A stretch of DNA of 64,000 nt from Dastarcus helophoroides (Eukaryota; Arthropoda; Insecta; Coleoptera; Bothrideridae). This document shows positions 55,972-64,000 of this stretch, piece by piece. The stretch is taken from assembly GCA_028583605.1 (NCBI GenBank), contig CM053327.1, forward strand, positions 3,038,001 through 3,102,000, given 5' to 3'. The notes beneath the pieces were generated by a model that saw only the letters and a program-made list of their open reading frames with translations, was not told the DNA's origin and did not search any database. The position numbers were made by a program, and so were the translations under genes. Within the stretch, counting starts at the first letter, position 1; the number at the start of each line of letters is the position of its first letter.

Positions 55972-58684
55972 AGAAAAATTAAATGTTTTAATAAAATCAG
56001 CATCAAGATGGTTCGAAAATTTAATTGGAAATTTGTTGGTTTACTATAAGAGTGACATCTAAAGATATTAGGTTAAAAAAGTTTTATTGAAGTATAAAAC
56101 GTTGGGTTGTAATATGAAGAACAAGATTCATTTTTTAGACACATATCTTGACATTATTTCTTCGCTCTGGGGAGTTCTAAGTGATAAGAACTGATAAAAG
56201 TTTCATGCGGACATTTCAGTGATGGAAAAATTTTATCAGGGCAGATTAAACTCAAAGGTGTTGATGAACTACTTACTTAAAAGTAATAATAATAATAATA
56301 ACAATATATTCCCAGATTTTCGAGTTTAAAATGTTAACAAGGAATTTTGTAAAAACTCTTAAAACCAGTAAAAATCAGAAGCTGTTTGACAAAATTGAAT
56401 TTTAAAAGAAAATTTACAGAAATAGTAAGTTCGAAGTTTCTAGAAAAAAAGTAGAAAACAGATTTCTATAAAAAATTAACATCTCGAGTTTTTAGTGGAA
56501 ATTTTGGACAAAAAATTAAAAACTCAAATTCGAAATTATACAAAGAAGCCCAACATGTCGAGAAGAACCGCTAATTTATTTAATAAAAAAACCTTAAGTT
56601 TCCGAAATAATGCTCAAATTTTTTCTTTCAATTCCGAAAATTGAATTCGAAACTTAAATATTCAAATTTTCTTTAAGTTGCTATGGTTAATTCCGAGATT
56701 TCCTTCAATTTTAAATTTAGTCGAATAGTCGAGGAGAAAAATGAAACATTTCGATGATAAGCTTTATATTTAAAATAAATTACGATTTTTTTTCCGATAC
56801 TCACTTTTTCTATCAGTTTCAATTTTAAAGTTAATAATAAACAGAACTAGCAGATACCAGTGCCCTAAACAAGAGAAAGGAAAGAATTCACGGATCATCT
56901 TTGTTCAAAAAATTTGATTTTTATCAAAGAATTCTATTTACATCAATACCTGTGACATTTTTTCAAAATGATCACATTATCTCGTTCGACTCTCAAAAAT
57001 CCAACTTTTTTTCAAAATGTTGATTTAATTGTGAAAATTTCGAGTTTTATCCAAAATTTGCCATTTTGAAATTTTTATTTTTTTTTTAAATGTTGCCTTT
57101 TTTGTATAACATATTATTTCCATTTTTTTTGAAAACTTTTCTTTGATCATTTTTGTGTTTCTTAAACTATTTTGGAAATATTTCTTTCTAAATGTTTCAA
57201 TTTTTTAAATGTTTTAACTCTATCTCGTAGTTTTGAATTTTTTGTAAGATTTTAATTTTTTAACATTTTCAACTATATTTTTGAAAATTTTGGTCTAATT
57301 TTCGACTTTCCATATCATATTGAAAATGAATTAACGTTTTAAAATGTTGACTCAAAATTTCACATTTTTTACATTTCAATTCACTCTGAAAATTTAGATT
57401 TTATGAAGTTTAGAATTTGGAAAATATTTACCACGGTAAAATGTTTGTTTTTTTTTTAATTCGACTTTTTTTAGAAGTTCCATTTTCCTTAAAATTTTTA
57501 CTTCCTGAAAAACCTTTAAAAAAAATATTTTCAACATTTTCAATTTTCCAATTTTTTCTTTTAATTTCTAGTTTTTTCAAATTCGAATTTATTTACTTTC
57601 CAGTTTTTGACTTTTTTACACTTTTGCTTTTATTTAGGATCTTGGTTTACTTCGGAATATTTTGTAAATTTTCACACAAAATTTTGATTTTTTCGAATTT
57701 TTTTTTCAAAATCTAGATTTCTTTACAAACCTGATTATGCTCAAATATTGTTTTCTTAAGAACTTTACCGTTTTTTAAAACTTTTACTTTTTTTTACTAT
57801 TCCACCTTTGTTCAAACTTTTAACTATTTTTCCGCAGTTTTTTCTTTTATTTTGACAAATTCGACATTGTTTAAAACTTTCGACTTTATTTTCGAAGTTG
57901 CAACTTTTATGTAGTTAGCTTGATTTTGATTTGAATGATCCAAAAATTTTACTCAGTTCTAAAAAATTTTTCTTTTGTGAAAAATAACATTCAGAATTTC
58001 GACTTTTAACATTTTGAAACTTTTTTCAGAATGTTCCTCAACCTTTTAAATTAAACATAGGAGGGGCTAAATTAAAATCAAGATGTTGGGAGGCTATGAG
58101 ATCTTATAAAATGAGGGTAATGAATATAAAGTAGCAAAAAATACACAGCATATGTACTTGATTGATTTTAAGCCAACTTAGAAACTACCAATTTACACCT
58201 ATTTTGCCAATGATAGCTTAGGCTGCCCGTTATTTGACAACAGTTAAGAGAAAAGTCTCGGATACTTCTCTCATGATACTTGACACTTTTGTCAGAGAGA
58301 AATGAACGGAATAAAGTGTCTAATGTAAAAGCACCGTAAGTTTGTGTCTAGAAAGCTTAGATGTAGGGTTATCAGTTTATTTCAAAGGACGAAGTAATCT
58401 GTTGCGACCGGGGTATTGCTAGTACCAACCGTTTTTGGTAAAAGCTTCCCCCTTTCTACCTTATCCTTCATCTTACCTCTTATTTGTTGTAGACCCCGTG
58501 CTGAATAAAACTGGAGTTTGGTCATCCACTAACAATGTTCTGTTTATTGTAAAAGGAATCAATATAAAAAAAAATCACCATGGCGCAAAAAAGTGATGAT
58601 AAGCAGTGAATATGTTAAGGATGGGATAATATTAAACATTTATGGATGTAATAGCAATTAGCTTTAATAACAAAGTCATTTAAA
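55972..58684. repeat. A/T phrase block and unassigned flank
   Basis: 56330-56760 is A-rich and 56900-58040 T-rich phrase sequence. 58070-58680 is ordinary DNA with an AATAAA at 58503 but no gene. An AATAATAATAATAATAAC microsatellite is at about 56284-56301. Confidence 0.5.
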
Positions 58685-59245
58685 TTTTTGCAAACCGAAT
58701 GCAACTTAGTCTACAGTTATGCAACCCTCTAAGCGTGTATATTAAATCAAAGGTAGCCGAACTACCAACAGTTGTGCCACAAATGCTTAGCAAAACGGTT
58801 GCTCTGTAGTAAGGCATCAGAAGACTATTTTCTAATGCACAGATCAATAGGTTAAAACATCTATCAGATTCAAAGTTTGGAAACCAAAGACTGGTTTCGA
58901 TCTTATTAGATCTCATTAGTTTGGTATAACCAACCTGAATGCTGACAAATGTTCCGGTAAGTAGATTGTATAAGATCAACGGACTTTCGGACAGTACCGT
59001 CACCTATTGGTCCATAGAGAAACTGTGAACAATTCCAACAAGGGAAAATAGAATGCAACTTAGATAACAGTAATGCAGCTTTTTAATCGTGTATTCTGGA
59101 TGATATCCAAACTATTAATAGTTGAGCCACAAACTCTTAGCAAAGCGGTTGCTGTCTAGGAAAGCACCAGAAGACTATATTCCAATGCACACACCAATAG
59201 GATTATACATTTATCAGATTCAGTGTTTGGAAACCATAGATCATT
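58685..59245 (-). mobile_element. Ribozyme-bearing repeat, copy R4/R5 (tandem dimer)
   Basis: On the minus strand the order is A (59245-59047), B, hammerhead, A (ending about 58685), the same head-to-tail dimer arrangement as R1. The first A begins within a few bases of the ribozyme cleavage point. The copies are more diverged than R2. Non-coding. Confidence 0.65.
58883..58925 (-). ncRNA. Hammerhead ribozyme motif with GUC triplet, one core change
   Basis: Stem I ACCAAA/UUUGGU is perfect. Stem II GAUCU/AGAUC closes an AAUA loop. GAAAC, a CA loop and the preferred GUC triplet follow. The core reads CUAAUGA, so G5 is mutated to A, which in known hammerheads abolishes cleavage. Confidence 0.6.
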
Positions 59246-60216
59246 ATGTCCAATTAATGTCCAATCATGCATCAATGCCCTAACTATTTAGGTTTTTTAA
59301 TTCGGAAGATTTAACAAATCTTCAAGGCTATTATTTGAATAAACGAACTTTATTTATGAAAATTGCAGTGTTTCAATATTTAATTTTAAAATATTTTAAC
59401 ATGTTACAATAAAGAAAATGTTTTACTTAAGATAAAACTTAACCCAAGCGCCACCTAAGAGACGGTGGTTATTTCTCGTTGCAAGCAGGTTCTGTTATTG
59501 ATTCCCCTTATTTAAACCGCTTGTTCCTAGAATGCGCTTTCTGCAAAAATAATTCTAGTAATAAATAAATGCGAAAATATAAACCATTAGGTCACTAAGA
59601 GCTTGCATGAAATAAACCTTACACGGTTTTTCTTCAAAATTCTCTGGTGACTACCTCTAATTTTCGTAGCTATGTCAGTATGTCCCGAAATTGCATCGTC
59701 AGTAACAGTTGTTTTATAATCAAGCACTGGTTAGTATTTAAAATAAAATGTAAAATATGATACTCTAGTGCTCCAAAAATGACAGCGAACAGTACTAATG
59801 AGATTTTGAACATTTAAAGTAATAAATAAAAATAGTGTAAGATTTATATGTAACACATTATCAATAAATATCAAATTCGTTTCCATCAACTTCAAGCATC
59901 CAAAGCACAAATGTAAATTAGTAGGTCAGTTTAACAGCATTTATTTTAAATTATTTCCAATATTCTGATTTGTTTACTAGTGTGGGTTCAAACTACACCA
60001 CATTTTAAATTTTTACTTCTGTCGGCAGGGTCCAAGGCTGCCTATTTTTTTTTAAATTTACCTGCCATAGTTACAATCAATGGAAATGTTAAAATTTTAC
60101 AAGTAACAATCGATCTGGTAACACAATTAATCATACATACTACTAACCACATTGCCAACCTTGATTGACATCAGAACAATAGAGTAATATAATTTAAATT
60201 TATTGCTAACTTATGA
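59246..60216. other. Upstream region of the secreted-protein gene
   Basis: AT-rich with no repeat match except a segment at about 59950-60000 (TTTCCAATATTCTGATTTG) that recurs at 60728-60780 in intron 2 of the gene. The promoter is not identified. Confidence 0.35.
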
Positions 60217-61391
60217 ATGAATATTTCCTACGGTATGTCTAAATATTGCCTCTTGATTTTATTCTGTTGCATCGCTGCCTATGCCGTGTCACTGGAATCA
60301 TTTAGAAAGGAAATTATAAATGACACATTTTTGGCATTGGAAAATGTATTAGGTTTCTTGGAAAATTATTCTGAAAGTGACATTAAAGACGATTATTTTC
60401 AATTTCTCGTAACAGAAGGTAAGTTTTCTTAACTAAGAAATTAAATTCGTTAGTTTAGATTTTAGCTCTGCTGCAATCCAGTCACAGAAGCAGAAGAAGT
60501 CGAAGAAGACGTATACGCAATGCGCTGAATAGAACTGTTAACATCAAGAAAAAAATACTAAAAATTATTTCAAACAAAAGCTTAGGTAGGTTAATTTTTA
60601 CAAAATTGGAATATGTTTTCTTTTGGGGCTTTCAAATATTCTGGTTGTAAGATCCTTGTTTGATGTCTTCAGGTACATTAGGTTATATAGACCTAAATGC
60701 ACTTTTATAAAAATTTTTCATGTTAGAATATTTCCAATATTCTGACCTGCTTACTAGTTGCGGGTTTGTGGAACCATATAGTCACTGTTATTTCCTAGTT
60801 TAAAGTCTTTTCTTCTGTCTAAGACTGATCATTTTTTTACTATACAACAAATTTCTTTAAAAATTGAGATACTATTCTTGTCCCCTGAAACCAAGGAAGA
60901 TTAGAAAACACAACAAATGTTGCTCTAACGCATTTCGATAATCAAGCTATCATCTTCAAAGACACAAAGTATATCTCTGAACGCGATAACTTGGCTATCG
61001 AATTGCGCTAGAGCAACATTTGTTGTATTTCTTAATCTTTCTTCTGATGTCAATAAATATTAAAAAACTTTTTTGGTTTCAGTGGACAAGATTTGTATTT
61101 TAATTTTTGAAGATAACCAAGAACCAGTCGTTCCACCAAAATTTTTTTAGTGAACAACCTAGAAATCGACAAAGATGTATGGAAATGTAATAAATTTGAA
61201 AACATGGAAAATTATGAGAGTATAATTTATGAAAGAAGTAAAGACAGCGATGACTATATGAATAGCTGTTTCAATGAGATCTATAACCAGACTGTAAAAA
61301 ACGATCTCAAGTCATGCAATATTAGCAACCCCTGTCACAATCTATATTTAAATGTTTCCACGATTGGAACAAGCTACTCAGCAACTCATAG
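60217..61391 (+). CDS. Secreted protein, C16orf89/UPF0764-like (5' part)
   Basis: Three exons join in phase: 60217-60418, 60466-60585 and 61151-61391, with GT-AG introns of 47 and 565 nt. The last exon ends on a donor (AG|GTAGGT), so the gene continues beyond what I can find. ATG 60217 or the in-frame ATG 60235 could start it; from 60235 there is a clean signal peptide (MSKYCLLILFCCIAAYAV). Then comes a helical segment (SFRKEIINDTFLALENVL), a very basic stretch in exon 2 (HRSRRSRRRRIRNAL), and in exon 3 VWKCNKF, YMNSCFNEIY, LKSCNISNPC and SYSATHR. That Cys spacing and a closing S-x-T-H motif resemble the C16orf89/UPF0764 family of secreted proteins of unknown biochemical role. Several N-glycosylation sequons are present. 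Expected C-terminal exons are outside the window or unrecognised. Confidence 0.6.
60855..61150. mobile_element. Palindromic repeat, copy P6, abutting a splice acceptor
   Basis: Diverged inverted dimer: ATTCTTGTCCCCTGAAACCA, GCTCTAACGCATTTCGATAA, then opposed CTATCGAATTGCGCTAGAGC and TTTGTTGTATTTCTTAATC, and a GATAACCAAGAACCAGTCG end with TTCCACCAAAA. Its right end runs into TTTTTTTAG at 61144-61150, the acceptor of exon 3 of the secreted-protein gene. Confidence 0.7.
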
Positions 61392-61629
61392 GTAGGTAAG
61401 TATGTATTGGGACAATTTTAGAATCTCTACGTTTCCAACAACAGTCCTAGTTTGGCTAAACCGACATAATTTTATCACGTTTGTTGATATATTATACATC
61501 TTTTCTTAATACCTCCTTCCTAAACAGCAAAAAGATTCCCAGTAACATAGAAAATATTTTTTTTGTATTAAATCACTCCCATATGCGGGCCATATTGAAT
61601 CAAGACATAGGCAAATTTTCAGATAAATA

Positions 61630-61812
61630 CACTTTTTTCCACAATCAATCCAACTATTTATGGAACTGATAACTGTTTTAATAATTTCTTAAATAAAAAG
61701 CATTAATTCGCAATAAATCAATGATTAACACAGTTTGTAAAATTATCTCGGATCGCGCTAAAATGTTCGATTCCAATCGCAATTACTGCGTTGCGTCTTC
61801 AGTTAAATCAAC
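61630..61812. repeat. Repeat Y, partial copy 3
   Basis: CAATCAATCCAACTATTTAT, GGAACTGATAACTG and a CGCAATTACTGCGTTGCG stretch match the middle of repeat Y copies 1 and 2. Ends are lost. 61392-61629 shows nothing assignable. Confidence 0.5.
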
Positions 61813-61849
61813 TTTTCTGTTTAAAGAAAAATTATTACTTTATATAGGG

Positions 61850-62255
61850 TGTCCGCCTAGTAAGAGATAGTAAGATATCTCAGTAGTGACCAAAGTTACG
61901 GAAAACTTTAAACAAGCAATTTCTTTTCTTTTTTGAAGCTTTAAAAAATTAAAATATGGCAAAATATACAGTGCGTTTAATTTTCCCCGTACAAGCAACA
62001 ACTCCACTTTTTTAAAATTAAAACCTGTAATTTTTTTTTGATTTTATGATTCATTGTTTGTGCAAAATTAGCAGTTTACAGCTTATTCTTAGTGTAGAAA
62101 AATTTATTACGGCAACGACCTATATCTTAGACAAATGATTTGTTAATAAATTATTCACAAATAGCTGGCTAATTCGCCTATTAGGTTTTTAAAATATGAT
62201 CTTTGAATAACCATAAACTCGCTTATTTTAAATAGAACACCCATTAATTTCTTTC
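61850..62255. repeat. Probable interspersed repeat with AGGGTGT/ACACCC ends
   Basis: Begins TATATAGGGTGTCCGCC and ends near AAATAGAACACCCATT. These opposed ends resemble the box at 44471, 11799 and 53949. The interior is AT-rich and non-coding. Confidence 0.35.
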
Positions 62256-62449
62256 GTGGTCGAGTTGGCCTTTTAATTATTTACAAATTTTAATACCTCT
62301 TCTCCTAAAAATTACTGGTTATCCAGATATTCTCACTTTTCTTAATAAGACGGTAAAATGTATTAACTTCCAAGAAACTTTCGACAAAGGGGGCTTTACA
62401 GTGAATAATTTGTACAAAACTGGCAATGTAGTCATCATTAAGAACAGAG

Positions 62450-62755
62450 CTGGGCAGTAATCATTACAAAATACAATGCAATATTAATTTAATTACATTT
62501 TACAAAAAGGGAATTGTAATTGCATTATCTTGATAAAAAATATAATGTAATGTGTAATTTTTGACATTTGTTGAAAAGTAAAGGAACATTCCTCATTTAA
62601 AGGAAGCAATTGCATTGCTTCATTCATTGCTGCTTTTAAATTACGTTGTAATGAAGAAATTAAATTCCTAACAGTAATTCAAATTCCAAAAAGTAATTCA
62701 ATTCCATTTTGTAATTTCATTACAATGACGAATGTTATTCCTGCCATTCTTGCTT
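62450..62755. mobile_element. Possible hAT-type MITE, palindromic
   Basis: Left end CAGAGCTGGGCAGTAATC and right end (minus strand) CAAGAATGGCAGGAATAAC are related. Between them ATTACA/TGTAAT-rich arms are loosely inverted. No target duplication was identified. Confidence 0.45.
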
Positions 62756-64000
62756 TAGACACCTTGAACAAAAATAAATTTGTTGAATCAGCTATACTAT
62801 ACCCATCATGATACAAGAATAGCCTTGACTTTCCGCTAATCGAAGTCTAGTATCAACACTTACTACTTGCAGACGTCCAGAAATACAGCGCTGAAGTCAA
62901 TACGGCCTGCGAAAATACTTGACAGGACAAAACTAAGAAATTCTGTTGACTTAATTATTGTGAAGGTCTTCCGATCCTAATTAATAAGTTTGAGACGTCT
63001 AATAAAAGAAAATATAACAAATTGAATTTTTATCTGCTATGTGTCTATTTATTATAATTTATTTACGGACTACTATATTATTGTTAGTTGATACTTACGG
63101 TGTTGAAAATCACGTCATGGTAAATGATAAAGTATGAGAGCAAAAGTTATTCTTCTACCAATATCAAGCCCCCGAAAGAGAGAGGCAAGTGCCAAAGGCT
63201 CGCGCCCTTATGAGGGCCCAGTGAACTGCTGCCACTTTGTGAATTCCAAAAATGTTGAAGTTTTTCCTCTTGGAATTTAACGTTAAAAATCAGACTCTTT
63301 TAGTGATTTTTTTCTTCACATTTCATGTTTCGATTTTAAACTCGTATATTCTTCTAAACTCCGACGTTTTGTCAAAACTTTTTAACTCAAATTTAAGAAA
63401 TGCTCCTTTTTGAAATGCCAGCTTTAAATTCGCAGTTTAAAATATCAGGTTCTTTAGACTTTTTAGCGAAAGGCAAATTTCTTAAAAATTCAAATTCATG
63501 AAAATTCCAAGATTCGAAAAAATGTATATTTTTGGGCGAAAAGACAAAATTTTTAAAAAAGTAGAAATTTTGAAAAAAATTTTGAATTCTTCAAAAATTT
63601 TGATGATAGGTTTGAAATTTTGTGTGTAAATTCTAATAAAAATAAGAAAAGCCGAAAGTTTTGATAGAATTTTTAAAACAGGAGTCAAATTTATATGAAA
63701 GTCTAAACTGAAATAAAGTAAAAATTGGATAGGTAGAACTTTTGGAATCGGATCGGAGTTTAAAAATAAAACCAAAAAGGAAAACTAATTTTGAAAGGCT
63801 GGAAGTTTTGTGTTAAAATAAAACTTCACTGTAATAAAATCAACAAAAAGAAAGCTAGTTTTAAAAGAGTGAAAGTTTTGTGTCAAAATTTAGTATAAAT
63901 TAACAAAAAGTGTAAATTTCCAGAAAAAGGTGAAGCTTTGGAAAAAGTAAATATTTTGGGAAAAACGTGTGATTGCGAAAGAGTTGAAATTCTTAAAATA
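62756..64000. other. Unassigned, ending in A-rich phrase repeat
   Basis: 63165-63235 is a short GC-richer island with no assignment. From 63240 onward the T-rich and then A-rich phrase repeat returns. No gene. Confidence 0.4.

Noticed and set aside
58393..58534. Possible second solo LTR (TGTTGCGACC ... CACTAACA with AATAAA)
   Set aside because: No matching target duplication and no TATA/initiator pair were found.
63165..63235. GC-richer patch as a tRNA or rRNA fragment
   Set aside because: No cloverleaf could be drawn and no rRNA core sequence was recognised.

Overview
This is a stretch of a large, repeat-choked eukaryotic nuclear genome, most likely an insect. A beetle is my best guess, but that is inference. 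The evidence is spliced genes with GT-AG introns, strong AT richness, many classes of insect-type transposon relics (non-LTR elements, a Penelope-like element, hAT, MULE, a solo LTR, foldback elements) and no operon structure. No rRNA, tRNA or CRISPR was seen.

Three host genes can be supported. Two are paralogous fatty-acid-hydroxylase-superfamily (sterol-desaturase-like) genes lying tail to tail: a compact plus-strand copy at 3.29-4.30 kb with four introns of 45-53 nt, and a longer minus-strand copy from 41.45 down to 18.58 kb whose second intron is 20.9 kb and packed with transposons. Four intron positions match between them, and both keep all three histidine boxes. The third is the 5' half of a secreted-protein gene (60.2-61.4 kb) resembling the C16orf89/UPF0764 family; it runs off the window.

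Layout. 0-3 kb: degenerate T-rich sequence. 3.3-4.3: hydroxylase gene 1. 5.4-5.8: tandem ribozyme-bearing repeat. 6.6-7.3: inverted-repeat element. 8.6-9.6: tandem array in A-rich sequence. 11-13.6: LINE tail, short inverted-repeat element, MULE relic. 15.1-15.7: hAT MITE with a perfect target duplication. 18.6-20.1: 3' exons of gene 2. 22-24.3: hAT relic, then a broken copy of an uncharacterised animal protein family. 25.7-26.3: long-TIR element. 27.9-28.6 and 32.9-35: LINE relics. 29.9-32: hAT-like element cut by a ribozyme repeat. 36.1-37.7: foldback. 40.46-40.84: solo LTR. 41.0-41.5: 5' exons of gene 2. 42.7-44.4: Penelope-like fragment with inverted terminal repeats and a perfect palindrome. 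44.9-47.9: RTE-like LINE carrying a palindromic insertion. 50.4-54.1: nested transposons. 58.7-59.2: second ribozyme-repeat dimer. 60.2-61.4: secreted-protein gene.

The most notable signal is an interspersed repeat of about 370 bp carrying a hammerhead ribozyme motif. One copy has an intact core and a six-pair stem I, and two loci hold head-to-tail dimers, which is the organisation expected of retrozyme-like RNAs. A second, palindromic repeat family carries hammerhead-like hairpins in opposed orientation and has inserted into a LINE with a 13-bp target duplication. The low-complexity A/T-rich 'phrases' filling much of the window are at least partly alignable transposon bodies rather than simple sequence.
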